In this document: positions 1 to 7,062 of the stretch, piece by piece
Layout of the letters: each line of letters opens with the position of its first letter
Position numbering within the stretch: the stretch's first letter is position 1
Assembly: GCF_030157465.1 (NCBI RefSeq)
Contig: NZ_JAOAUU010000152.1
Coordinates: forward strand, 1-35,155
Source: Zoogloea sp.
GTDB taxonomy: Bacteria; Pseudomonadota; Gammaproteobacteria; Burkholderiales; Rhodocyclaceae
Length of the DNA: 35,155 bases
Direction: 5' to 3'
Translations under genes and position numbers: made by a program
Notes under the pieces: model-generated
The model's input: only the letters and a program-made list of their open reading frames with translations
Told to the model about the DNA's origin: nothing
Databases searched by the model: none

Positions 1-2
1 GC

Positions 3-467
3 TATATGGCCAGTGCCGCGGAAAAGCTGCGCCGGCAAGGCTGCCTGGCCGGTGCAGTGCAGGTGCACATCCGAACCAACGTCTTTAAAGCTGATGTTCC
101 CCAGTATCAGCAGGCGGTGACGCTCCCGTTGTCTGCACCGACGGACGATACGCGGGTGCTTACTCGGTGGGCGTTCCGGATACTCAAGCGGATCTACCGG
201 CCGGGTTACGCCTATCACAAGGCAGGGATCATGCTCTTGGATTTGGTGCCGCTTGGTCAGCGGCAGCCGTCGTTGTTCGAGACAGAGGACGGCAATCGGC
301 TTCGGGCACTGATGCAGGTGCTGGATGAGATCAACGGGCGGTATGGGCGGCGGACTCTGCAGTTTGCCTCGGAAGGAATCACCCGCACATGGACCATGCG
401 GCGGGACAGGCTTTCGCCGGGGTACACCACAAGGTGGGAGGAGTTGCCGAAGGTGTTGGCAAGGTGA
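3..467 (+). CDS. umuC: DNA polymerase V catalytic subunit UmuC, C-terminal part (cut by window edge)
   Basis: This is the C-terminal part of UmuC, the Y-family translesion DNA polymerase made in the SOS response; with UmuD' it copies past damaged bases. The reading frame is open to the window edge, so the in-frame ATG at base 6 is internal and the true start lies upstream. The visible 154 residues cover the little-finger and C-terminal region typical of UmuC: AAEKLRRQ, a TDDTR segment, the KAGIMLLDL block, an NLFD-like SLFET, LMQVLDEIN, and the ending SPGYTTRWEELPKV, which matches the family's SPAYTTRWKDIP ending. The C-terminus looks complete. Nothing in the catalytic palm is inside the window, so activity cannot be judged. 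Its position beside an integrase fits umuDC-type operons being common on mobile elements, but it may equally be the chromosomal flank. Confidence 0.9.
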   Translation, partial: YMASAAEKLRRQGCLAGAVQVHIRTNVFKADVPQYQQAVTLPLSAPTDDTRVLTRWAFRILKRIYRPGYAYHKAGIMLLDLVPLGQRQPSLFETEDGNRLRALMQVLDEINGRYGRRTLQFASEGITRTWTMRRDRLSPGYTTRWEELPKVLAR

Positions 468-865
468 GCCGCACAGAAAGTCTGGTTGTCCGGCGTGGTC
501 GAAACCGACGAAATCTTCTTCCCGCTTTTCTTCAAAGGACTGCGCATAGCTCTGCTATGGCCTGCCAGGAGTCGGTGCGGGAAGCTCAAGACCGACGGGC
601 GATGAAAAGGTGGCTGTCGTGGTCGCCCTCCAGCGCGGAGTTCGGAAGATCGTCCAAGAAGTATTGCCGAACGCCAAAGCGGCGTCCCTGACTGAAGTCA
701 TGCGCTCTGCGTCCAGCGCTTGGCGTGGATGCGGTGCTGTGCTCCGAATGCCACGCCTTGAGCTCGACCGACGTAAAGGAGCTCGGTGTGGAGTCAGGGT
801 ACTTCGTCGTCTGTTTTGACAGCTTCCAAGATGCGCTCCCGGTGCAGCAGTTTCTGTTTCATGCC
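468..865 (+). pseudogene. Decayed IS1595-family-like transposase
   Basis: Directly after umuC the translated frames carry pieces of a DDE transposase of the IS1595/ISXO2 kind. One frame has VETDEIFFPLFFKGLR (about 508-555), like the family's VDETFF..S.KG block. After a stop and frame change near 600 another frame has VVALQRGVRKIV, and a third piece near 725-760 reads GVDAVLCSECHA, like the family's second catalytic block around DAVLC.DG. The pieces are too close together for an intact gene (several hundred bases are missing) and lie in different frames, so this is a remnant. No terminal inverted repeats were identified. The family assignment rests on motif memory only. Confidence 0.5.
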
Positions 866-925
866 GTGCTTACCTTGTAAGCAACTGCTGGCCATAGTGC
901 TCTTGAAGCTCTCCGCCGTAGAAAG

Positions 926-939
926 TTTAGGCGCCTAAA
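926..939. repeat. Perfect 14-bp palindrome beside the island edge
   Basis: TTTAGGCGCCTAAA reads the same on both strands. It lies directly outside the taagcacc sequence that recurs at the right end of the window, and about 50 bases beyond the 3' end of the integrase gene. It could be a recombinase or regulator site, or part of an IS end. No function is shown by the sequence. Confidence 0.5.
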
Positions 940-941
940 AA

Positions 942-967
942 TAAGCACCTGGCAACCCCATCGTCCC
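942..967 (+). repeat. Left copy of an imperfect ~26-bp end repeat (candidate att site or IS66 end)
   Basis: The sequence beginning taagcacctggcaacc at 942 recurs in the same orientation at 35102 (taagcacccggcaaac), with 22 of 26 positions identical by hand alignment. It sits just beyond the 3' end of the tyrosine recombinase gene, where an attachment site would be expected. A competing explanation is that both are IS66-family ends, which typically begin GTAAGC; the left copy has A in place of the leading G. Confidence 0.4.
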
Positions 968-990
968 TAAGTCCCTTAGCGCTGCGTGGG

Positions 991-2793
991 TCAGTTGTCT
1001 TTGATTTTCCGTCGATCAAACAGCAACCCAATCTCTTCAATGCTTCGTTGCCGTTCAGCTTGGACGTAGATCGAGGTTGTCTGTAGAGACGCATGACCAA
1101 GTACCCGTTGCAGTACATCCAGTGGCAAGCCCTGGGCCACCGACAGCGTCCCAAAAGTGTGCCGAAACGCATGAACGCCACGTGTGGCTAGGATTTCCCG
1201 CTCTATTTCGGTCATCGCGATCTTGTAGTCATCTGCAACCTGTTTGAGTGACCTTGTGATCAAACGGCCAAGTCCGTCTATCGAAAATCCTTTGGCTTCG
1301 TTATCGTCGGCAACCAAGTGCTTGCGGAGAGCCTGATCCGTTGGTGGAATCATCAGCGGCGACAAAATAAAGCCATTTTTCTCCCGATCGTCACCTCGGT
1401 CGCGCCAATGCGCCTCCAGCGCCTGCACGGCCTCTGAGGGTAGAAATACGGTTCGCCACTTAGACCGTTTTCCGAGGACTGAGAGCTCATATAGATTGTG
1501 ACTCTGAATCTTCTTCAGGTTCTCCCGTCGGGCTGTGGCTGCTTCTTCCCGTCGCATCCCCGAGTGTCCGATCAAAAGAAGGGCCGCTTTTGCGAGTCGA
1601 AGTTGTCCTTTTTTCCTGGCCTCTGCGTTCAAGATTGCCTGATCGAGGTAGCCGCCGCTATCCGCCAGTGCTGACCACAACACCTCTGGCAAGGCCTTGT
1701 CGATCTGCATCGGGTGCAGGGCCACTTCGGTCACTGGGTTGCCGATTGCTACCCACGGGTTACCACCTAGATAGCGAACATTGACTAACCACCCGAAAAA
1801 GGCCCGGATCACCGTGATCGCGTACAGCTGGGACTTGGGTGACAGTGAGCCCTCGAACGGCTTCCAGCGCACGGACCACCGCGAGGCCTTGGGACCACAC
1901 CAAGTCGGATCCGGCGTGGCCAGAAAATCCTTGAAAATCTCGCAGTCTTCGACGAGAAGGCTCGAAAGTGGCTTCTGGCGCTTGTATATCGACCACAGTA
2001 GCAGGCGCTCAAGTTCGCGCCGATAAGCCCGACGGGTCTTCTCCTGCGCTCGGAACTTGACGAGGTAGCTCTCTACGGCTTCGAGATCGTTATGGGCCTG
2101 GATCAATGAAAAATTCGCAGCCCGATTCAGACCTTGGTGACCATCCAGTTCGCGCGGCAAACGCATCCCTTCCAGTGGTACCAGGATAGGGTTGGATGCC
2201 CTCAGGGTGATGGGGACAAGCTCACCGGCCACTGGTGCCTGTTGGGTGCCCGTCACCGTCAGGGAACCGAGCGTCTTTTCGTGGGTTTGGAGCCAACGGA
2301 GGAGCGCCCCGGCCTTGCCTTGGCCCAAGCGCGGGATAGGTCTCCACCAGGTGGGGCCTCGGGCCTCAATGAGGGTCAGGAGATCCTCTAGCGTCCGAAT
2401 ACCTTCGTCTCGAAGATGACGGGAAACACGGGGTTTGAGCCAAGCAGTCAAAGCATCCTGCCGCTGCGGCTGGGATGACTCGAACTCAGCGGCCAAGAAT
2501 AGATATTTCAGGGCGACCTGGGACCACTTGGCTGATTTTCTGGCGTTGCGCAGACCCTCGGCGATGTGTGGGTTGGCCACCGAAGCCCGTTCTACCAGGT
2601 GATCACGCATGAGATCAAGGCGGTCCTCAAGGTCGGCCGGCGTCGCGCAGCCGAGGGCCTCCAAATCTTCTTCGGTGTAGTAGTTCTGCGCAATGAAGAC
2701 GATCGACAGCTTGTTCAGTGAGGCCCTGAGCGCTGTGAAGTCGGCACGCGTGTAACGCGGGATGTCGTGCGCAATGCAAGTGTTTTGCGCCAT
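991..2793 (-). CDS. Tyrosine recombinase / site-specific integrase, 600 aa
   Basis: A complete phage-type tyrosine recombinase that would cut and rejoin DNA at attachment sites, probably the integrase of this island. The C-terminal catalytic domain has the expected residues in order: Arg414 in GHSGMRREE, His541 and Arg544 in HAFRHTFG, His567 in VLGHAS, and the nucleophile Tyr576 in TSIYVQAE. A SAM-like core-binding segment precedes it (about residues 235-350, containing RRAYRRELERLLLW). At 600 aa it is longer than typical XerC/D or lambda-type integrases because of a ~230-residue N-terminal extension of unknown role. The ATG at 2793 is preceded by a weak purine-rich stretch (ggcag). It is transcribed outward toward umuC, with candidate end repeats about 25-50 bases beyond its stop. 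All catalytic residues are present, so it is probably functional. Confidence 0.93.
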   Translation of the reverse strand: MAQNTCIAHDIPRYTRADFTALRASLNKLSIVFIAQNYYTEEDLEALGCATPADLEDRLDLMRDHLVERASVANPHIAEGLRNARKSAKWSQVALKYLFLAAEFESSQPQRQDALTAWLKPRVSRHLRDEGIRTLEDLLTLIEARGPTWWRPIPRLGQGKAGALLRWLQTHEKTLGSLTVTGTQQAPVAGELVPITLRASNPILVPLEGMRLPRELDGHQGLNRAANFSLIQAHNDLEAVESYLVKFRAQEKTRRAYRRELERLLLWSIYKRQKPLSSLLVEDCEIFKDFLATPDPTWCGPKASRWSVRWKPFEGSLSPKSQLYAITVIRAFFGWLVNVRYLGGNPWVAIGNPVTEVALHPMQIDKALPEVLWSALADSGGYLDQAILNAEARKKGQLRLAKAALLLIGHSGMRREEAATARRENLKKIQSHNLYELSVLGKRSKWRTVFLPSEAVQALEAHWRDRGDDREKNGFILSPLMIPPTDQALRKHLVADDNEAKGFSIDGLGRLITRSLKQVADDYKIAMTEIEREILATRGVHAFRHTFGTLSVAQGLPLDVLQRVLGHASLQTTSIYVQAERQRSIEEIGLLFDRRKIKDN

Positions 2794-2840
2794 GGCGAGC
2801 TGCCTGAAGGCTTAAAAACTGGATTTTAACCAATAAATTT

Positions 2841-2868
2841 AAGCCTGCTAATAGCAATTATCAGGCTT
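2841..2868. promoter_or_regulatory. Inverted repeat upstream of the integrase gene
   Basis: AAGCCTG (2841-2847) and CAGGCTT (2862-2868) form an inverted repeat in an A/T-rich stretch about 50 bases upstream of the integrase start. The location suits an operator or promoter element, or a recombinase/excisionase binding site. The assignment is positional only. Confidence 0.35.
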
Positions 2869-2934
2869 GATAGTGAAGCCAAAAAAGCGTGGCCTCCACC
2901 GACGCCCCCTTTGCGTTAATGAAACGGGGTCTGA

Positions 2935-3105
2935 TGTGCGACTTCAAACCGCCCACCCGGGGCGTCCGGTCGTTTGTCCAGCGTTCAGAGGGTGGCGCCC
3001 GGCGTGATCAACGGGGAGGCCAGCAAGGTCATACCCACCTTGCCGCAGCTGAGTCCGTAGAGTTTTTCGCGCTCAACGAAGTCCAACGTTTCGGGGACGC
3101 TTGCC
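2935..3105 (-). pseudogene. VapC-type PIN toxin, C-terminal remnant with in-frame stop
   Basis: On the minus strand, a frame reads ETLDFVEREKLYGLSCGKVG, then MTLLASPLITPGATL, a TGA stop, and TLDKRPDA. This matches the C-terminal part of VapC PIN-domain toxins, where the pattern is ...LYG.G...D..LLAS.L..GA.LWTLDKRL. The stop falls exactly where the conserved Trp (TGG) is expected, so a TGG to TGA change has killed the gene, and the N-terminal half and any VapB partner are not recognisable. A metal-binding Asp usual before LLAS is also replaced (KVGMTLL). It is therefore a dead toxin fragment, lying just downstream of a live ParD/ParE pair. Confidence 0.5.
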
Positions 3106-3141
3106 GGGGTGACGGGGTCAGTCCTACTTCCAGCATCCTTT

Positions 3142-3166
3142 GCCTGTCTATGCTGCATAGACAGGC
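3142..3166. terminator. Perfect 11-bp hairpin, possible terminator of the toxin-antitoxin operon
   Basis: GCCTGTCTATG and CATAGACAGGC are perfect complements separated by three bases (CTG). The hairpin lies 16 bases past the end of the minus-strand ParE-like gene, where a terminator is expected. There is no run of T on the minus-strand side, so classic Rho-independent termination is doubtful. A regulator-binding palindrome is an alternative. Confidence 0.4.
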
Positions 3167-3181
3167 TATTTAAGGGCCGGG

Positions 3182-3469
3182 CTAATAGTTCCGTTTCAGG
3201 TCCCGATAGAAGTTCTCGTGCGGTCCAACGCATTCCAGGTAGACCAGCCGAACTGTGTCCTCTACCGTGTAGCCGAGCAGGTAGAGCTGACCCTGGCTCC
3301 GGAACTTCACCACCCTCAAGGCGGCCAGGTCCCCTTTTTTTAGCTCTCCACTCTCGGGCTTGGCCACTATACCGGCGACAGCCTGGTCGACATCGACCGC
3401 AACATTGTCGTGCAGTTTCTTGTACTGACGAGCGAATCGACGTGTCTGGACGACTCCGTATTCGCTCAC
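3182..3469 (-). CDS. RelE/ParE-family toxin
   Basis: A 95-residue toxin of the RelE/ParE fold. The family pattern is visible: VVQTRRFARQYKKL near the N-terminus (the R-F-x-K-x-Y-K-K-L helix), then a basic core LAALRVVKFRSQGQLYLLGY, and a C-terminal LVYLECVGPHENFYRDLKR, which resembles the HENFYRDL ending of many ParE/HigB/RelE relatives. Family members either inhibit DNA gyrase (ParE) or cut mRNA on the ribosome (RelE); the sequence does not decide which. Translation starts at a GTG that overlaps the antitoxin's TAG stop by one base (TAGTG), so the two are translationally coupled. It is intact and full length for the family. Confidence 0.85.
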   Translation of the reverse strand: MSEYGVVQTRRFARQYKKLHDNVAVDVDQAVAGIVAKPESGELKKGDLAALRVVKFRSQGQLYLLGYTVEDTVRLVYLECVGPHENFYRDLKRNY

Positions 3470-3699
3470 TACGGACGGCTCTGCGGTACGAACGGTGTCG
3501 CGTCTTCCCGTGGCTCGGACATAGAGGCCAAGGACTCCGCGACAAAGCTCACCGGGAGGTCGGGGTTATCGAGCGCGGCGCGCCCCACCTTGGCCCAGAA
3601 CTCGATTTGGCCGGCGATGGTCCGGTGCTCAACGGCTGCGTCAGCCTTCGCTTGGTTGTAGAGCGTCTGGTCGATTCGGATTGAGGTAGTGGCAGACAT
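3469..3699 (-). CDS. ParD-like antitoxin
   Basis: A 76-residue protein encoded directly before the ParE/RelE-like toxin. The N-terminus SATTSIRIDQTLYNQAKADA fits a ribbon-helix-helix DNA-binding unit (a TSIRID beta strand followed by helices), and HRTIAGQIEFWAKVGRAALDNPDLP is the typical ParD-like second helix and linker. The acidic C-terminal tail (SMSEPREDATPF) would cover the toxin. Such antitoxins bind their own promoter, and a near-perfect inverted repeat lies immediately upstream (3707-3728). The ATG at 3699 follows the A/T-rich leader. The pair probably serves as an addiction module that stabilises the island. Confidence 0.8.
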   Translation of the reverse strand: MSATTSIRIDQTLYNQAKADAAVEHRTIAGQIEFWAKVGRAALDNPDLPVSFVAESLASMSEPREDATPFVPQSRP

Positions 3700-3706
3700 A
3701 ATAGGA

Positions 3707-3728
3707 ATTTACTACAAATGTGGTAAAT
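3707..3728 (-). promoter_or_regulatory. Inverted-repeat operator of the ParD/ParE pair
   Basis: A 22-bp near-palindrome with outer arms ATTTAC and GTAAAT and inner ACA/TGT lies 8 bases upstream of the antitoxin start. Autoregulation by ribbon-helix-helix antitoxins through such sites is usual, so this is the likely operator overlapping the promoter. It is seen in sequence; binding is inferred. Confidence 0.55.
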
Positions 3729-4131
3729 CCAATCCTAGCCTAGCAGGAAGCCTGTGTCCAGCGACCGGATGTACCTGCAGCGTTCCGAGGCCTCCGCTAT
3801 AGGCAATCCTCGCATCAGCGTCTCGTTTGATTGTGAATGCTCGGAAGAGGACACCCAGCCTGGCTAGATATCAGCCTGATTGTCGCTGCAGGCAAATCAA
3901 CCTGAACGGCCTACGTTGAGAACCGCCTCCTGCAGGAAGCAAAGCGGCAAGGCCGCTACTCACTCACGCGAAAATGTGTGCGTTTTTACTCCACATGGCT
4001 AAAGGCGGCGGAGCAGTCACAAAGACCAGTAGCTGCGGCAAGAGTGCTGCAGTCAAGAGTTGGACCTGGAAAATAGATAGGCGAATCGGCCGATCATTTA
4101 CTTTTGTGTTCGGCGGCCTTTTTTCTGCGCA
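3729..4131. other. Intergenic stretch, nothing recognised
   Basis: About 400 bases between the antitoxin promoter and the motif cluster. Short open frames exist on both strands, but none has family motifs, a convincing ribosome-binding site or protein-like composition. The stretch becomes A/T-richer toward its right end. Confidence 0.5.
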
Positions 4132-4446
4132 TCTCACAAGCCGCACCAAATCAATTTCAAGATGAAAACCATGTGAAGGTGTGAGCGAGCTGGCTGTAGT
4201 GCGCTGTTTTATATGGGTATTTTTTTTGGTGCGGCTTTTGAGATACAAAAATTCGTGTATCAGGCGGCCCACAAAAAGGGCTTTTGGTGCGGGTATTCGA
4301 GAACTAGACTGCAGGTTCTGTTTAAATAAGTCGTTGATTTGTAAGAGTAATGTACGTTATGTACTTTTTTGGTGCGGGATTTGTGCGCTGAAGAAGCGCG
4401 CTTAAATCGCATCGGCAAGATTCTTTTTGGTGCGGCATTTGAGAGA
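4132..4446. repeat. Five copies of a ~20-bp TTTTGGTGCGG motif
   Basis: The core TTTGGTGCGG occurs four times on the plus strand (4224-4243, 4282-4302, 4367-4386, 4425-4446) and once inverted (4132-4152). The copies share a downstream TTTGAGA or TTGTGAGA-like tail: TTTTGGTGCGGCTTTTGAGA at 4224, and the copy at 4425 ending TTTGAGAGA. Spacing is irregular (58, 85 and 58 bases between direct copies). The intervening DNA is A/T-rich and lacks a credible gene. Possible roles are iterons, repressor or partition-protein sites, or relics of a repeat-bearing mobile element. The cluster ends where IS66 coding remnants begin. Confidence 0.6.
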
Positions 4447-4455
4447 CGAAGAATG

Positions 4456-4612
4456 GCCCTGCAAGCAGATGCCCGACACACCCCAGCAGGCGCCTTGGTC
4501 ATTCTCGCCGGACGGCGGGGTTGAGATCGAGCTTCCCCGTGCTCGCCTCCTGTTGCGGGGGGCCGTGGATCTGGCGGTGCTTAAAGGGGTGCTGACGAGT
4601 CTGTCCCGATGA
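4456..4612 (+). pseudogene. IS66-family accessory protein TnpA, C-terminal remnant
   Basis: The last ~50 residues of the IS66 TnpA (IS66 Orf1, a small helix-turn-helix accessory protein) are visible, ending GGVEIELPRARLLLRGAVDL and then AVLKGVLTSLSR, which resembles the family's VEIELP.G.R...G.DL..L..VL..L ending. The N-terminal DNA-binding part is missing. Its TGA overlaps the ATG of the following TnpB fragment (ATGA), as in intact IS66 elements. It is broken and not functional. Confidence 0.6.
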
Positions 4613-4776
4613 TCGGTCCCGATCCGGGTACCCGTATCTTGCTGGCCTGCGGTTTCACCGACATGCGCCGGGGCTTCGATGGCCTGGCGGCGCGGGTGCA
4701 AAGCCAGCTTGAGCAGGATCCTTTCTTGGGTCAGTTATTCGTCTTTCGCGTATGCGTCGTCCCTGCCCCGTCTTGA
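4609..4776 (+). pseudogene. IS66-family TnpB, N-terminal fragment
   Basis: Starts MIGPDPGTRILLACGFTDMR and continues RGFDGLAARVQSQLEQDPF, then LGQLFVFR. This is the hallmark N-terminus of IS66 Orf2/TnpB (ACG.TDMRKGFDGLA...DPFSG.LFVFR). After LFVFR the frame leaves the family and stops within 9 codons, because an IS1595-type transposase fragment takes over at about 4750. The large IS66 transposase (TnpC) is absent. Confidence 0.8.
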
Positions 4777-5029
4777 GTCGATTCAGGCGATGACCGAACG
4801 AGAGACGCGTTACGTTTTCGATGGGCAGATCCAAGTCGATGATGCCTACCTGGGCGGTGAGCGTAGCGGGGGCAAAGTCGGTCGGGGCTCGGAGAACAAG
4901 GTCCCGTTCGTCGTTGGCATCTCCCTCAGTGATGACGGACAGCCGCTGCGCGTCAAACTCACCCCTGTGTCGGGCTTCAGCCTGGACGTGATCGGCCAGT
5001 GGGCCAAGACGCACCTACCGGGCTTTTGA
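4745..5029 (+). pseudogene. IS1595-family transposase, internal fragment
   Basis: A fragment of an IS1595-type DDE transposase. The run VQVDDAYLGGE is present here as IQVDDAYLGGERSGGKVGRG, followed by SENKVPFVVGISL; this is the family block around the first catalytic Asp. The frame ends with TGA after HLPGF, so the later catalytic residues are missing. The N-terminal zinc-ribbon part is lost at the junction with IS66 TnpB (about 4750). The fragment sits between IS66 and IS21 pieces, showing nested insertion and deletion. Confidence 0.75.
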
Positions 5030-5229
5030 AGCTGCTGCGCGAGGTGAGCAAGCGCAGGTTGGTCGAGGTGCTGGTGATCCTCTCCGCCACCGAAGTGCAG
5101 TATGGGTGTCACCGACCGGCACATAGGAGCCATTTGATGATCGGCACAATGGAGCCAGTCCTCCTCTGACGGACGTCTCGACCTTTCTCGGCCCATCGCT
5201 ACCCTGCCGGGTTTGGCAGGAGAGAGCCG
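5030..5229. other. Junction DNA between IS1595 and IS21 remnants
   Basis: About 200 bases with no complete gene. The portion from about 5128 (tgggtgtcaccgaccggcac) to the IstA start looks like the left end and leader of an IS21-type element. The first half may be leftover transposase sequence (LLREVSKRRLVEVLVILSA in one frame), but I cannot assign it. Confidence 0.4.
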
Positions 5230-5815
5230 GTGGCCCGCAGCAGCATCGAGATGCATCAGTACCGCCAGATCCTGATGCGTTTGCGTCAGGGCGATTCGGA
5301 TCGCGAGATTTCGCGTTCCGGTTTGATGGGACGTGCCAAAGCAGCCTGTTTCCGGGAGTTGGCCCGCGAGAAGGGCTGGCTCAAGCTCACTCGGCCCTTG
5401 CCGCCAGACGCTGAGATTGCGGCAGTGCTGGTACCCCCACGCCTGCCCGTGTCCGCCCAGTCGACCCTTGCGGCCTACCGCCCCCTCCCGTCGAGTGCTG
5501 GCTCGACCAGGCCGTCTCCGGCGTGGCGATCCACGCTGCGCTCGTCCGCGAGATCGGTGCCATCGGGCGCGAGCTGCCGCCCGACACCACGGTGCGCCTC
5601 ACCTTCGAGCCGGGGGAGGCGGCCCAGGCTGACTTCGGCGCCGGCCCCAAGCTCATCGATCCGGCCACCGGCGAGCTTCGCCGCTCCTGGGCTTCCGTGA
5701 TGAGGTTCGCCTTCTTGCGCCACCCGTACGTGGAGTTCGTGTAGGACCAGAGCGTGCGCACGTGGCTGGGTTGCCACCGAACGCTGCGTAGAGTACCCGG
5801 ACGGCGGAAGGCCTC
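5230..5815 (+). pseudogene. istA: IS21-family transposase IstA, broken
   Basis: The N-terminal part (about 5254-5480) reads HQYRQILMRLRQGDSDREIS, then GLMGRAKAACFRELAREKGW, matching the helix-turn-helix start of IS21 IstA. The catalytic part then continues in a different frame from about 5485: AIHAALVREIG..., TVRLTFEPGEAAQADFGAGP (the D of DFGAGP is the first catalytic residue) and WASVMRFAFLRHPYVEFV. A TAG stop at 5742 interrupts it, with DQSVRTWLGCHR readable beyond. It thus has a frameshift near 5480, a nonsense codon and a truncated end, and IstB is absent. It is non-functional. Confidence 0.85.
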
Positions 5816-5819
5816 CTGT

Positions 5820-5886
5820 CAGAACGAGATATAATTGTCTATAAATTTAAATAATTTATCCTAATCTTTCAAGGATGACGTAAAGC
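5820..5886 (+). promoter_or_regulatory. A/T-rich promoter region and RBS of the orphan ATPase gene
   Basis: A markedly A/T-rich stretch (ataattgtctataaatttaa) lies directly after the IS21 remnant. TTGTCT followed by TTTAAATAATTT-like sequence offers plausible -35/-10 elements. AAGGA at about 5871-5875 is the likely ribosome-binding site for the ATG at 5887, at slightly long spacing. Confidence 0.4.
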
Positions 5887-7062
5887 ATGAGCACCACTCA
5901 ATTGCATTCGGGGTCGCCCAATATTTTTCATCGGCCCGGCTTGGCTGCCAGGATTGCCGGGCAGGTGCTGCACGTCTCTCCGACCTCGGCTTCCTCCTCT
6001 GGTGTGTTCCTGGCGGCACCCCGCCGTACCGGCAAGACGACCTTCATGCGGGAGGATCTGGCACCGGCGCTTTCAGAGAAAGGGGCGCTGGTGATTTACG
6101 TCGATTTGTGGGAAGACCCCAAGGCAGATCCGAGCGAGGTCATCGTCGCGGCGATCCGGGCGGAGCTTTCCCAGCATGAGTCTGCGCTAAAGAGGCTTGC
6201 CAAGAGCTTTGGCATTGGTGGGGCCAAGATCGCAGGCGTGGAATTTTCGCTGGACCGCATCGGGCTCGGGAAAGAGGTCTCGCTGGTCCAAGCGCTGTCC
6301 GTGCTGTCCGACACCACAGTGCAGATGATCGTACTGATTATCGACGAGGCGCAGCATGCGATTACGACCTCTGCAGGGGCGGACGCGATGTTCTCGCTGA
6401 AAGCGGCTCGCGATGAGCTCAACAGTCGAGAGCACCACGGACTGAGGGTGGTCTGTACCGGCTCGAATCGGGATAAGTTGGCCATGTTGCGCAACAGTAA
6501 GGACCAGGCATTCTTCGGCGCACCGTTGGTGCCCTTTCCCTCGCTGGGGAAAGAGTACGTCGAGTGGTTTTGCCAGCACACGAATGATTTGCCGGCGCCA
6601 TTGGAAGCCGAGGTCGTGCAGCCGCTCTTCGAGCGTGCCGGCTACCGTCCGGAGATCCTGGGTGCCGCGGCCGACGAATTGCGTTTTGATTTTGCCCTGG
6701 AAGCGGCGGACGTGACCGAGCGTTTCCGGAGTGCGGTCGAAGCCCAGATTCAAGTGGCTAACGATGAAACGTTGCGGGTCGTGCGCAGCCTTACTCCGAT
6801 TCAGTTTGCCGTGCTGCGTGTGATGGCCGCCAGTGGCGCAGCGTATGCGCCCTTCGAGGCGGTGACGCTCGCCAAGTACAAGCAGGCAATCCAGCAGGCG
6901 GGGGACGACAATGTGAGTGTTGAAGTCCCGGCGATACAGCAAGCCTTGATCGCCTTGCAGGAAAAAAGCCTCATCTGGCGGGCGTCACGGGGCGTGTATG
7001 CGATCGAGGACAGCACCCTGACAGATCTGTTGAAGGAGCGTGGGTTACTGGAAAATTTTTAA
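5887..7062 (+). CDS. Orphan AAA-type ATP-binding protein, 391 aa
   Basis: An ATPase of unassigned subfamily. Walker A is APRRTGKTTF (residues ~43-52) and Walker B MIVLIIDEAQH (~146-156), followed by a sensor-1-like VVCTGSNRDKL near residue 190, the layout of AAA_16/archaeal-type and STAND-like ATPases. The N-terminus GSPNIFHRPGLAARI places the domain boundary close to the start. The last ~90 residues (SLTPIQFAVLRVMAA... and ALIALQEKSLIWRASRGVYAIED) look like a winged-helix domain, so it may bind DNA or act as a sensor. It stands alone, with its own A/T-rich promoter and no partner gene next to it, between two IS scars. Such solitary ATPases in islands are often defence genes or leftovers of them. 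No function is claimed. Confidence 0.8.
   Translation: MSTTQLHSGSPNIFHRPGLAARIAGQVLHVSPTSASSSGVFLAAPRRTGKTTFMREDLAPALSEKGALVIYVDLWEDPKADPSEVIVAAIRAELSQHESALKRLAKSFGIGGAKIAGVEFSLDRIGLGKEVSLVQALSVLSDTTVQMIVLIIDEAQHAITTSAGADAMFSLKAARDELNSREHHGLRVVCTGSNRDKLAMLRNSKDQAFFGAPLVPFPSLGKEYVEWFCQHTNDLPAPLEAEVVQPLFERAGYRPEILGAAADELRFDFALEAADVTERFRSAVEAQIQVANDETLRVVRSLTPIQFAVLRVMAASGAAYAPFEAVTLAKYKQAIQQAGDDNVSVEVPAIQQALIALQEKSLIWRASRGVYAIEDSTLTDLLKERGLLENF

Noticed and set aside
866-990. tRNA gene as the integration target near the integrase
   Set aside because: No cloverleaf, CCA end or conserved TTCGA-type arm could be found beside either end repeat.
3109-3684. 191-aa open frame on the plus strand opposite the ParD/ParE pair
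   Set aside because: Arg/Pro/Ser-rich low-information translation opposite two genes with clear family patterns.
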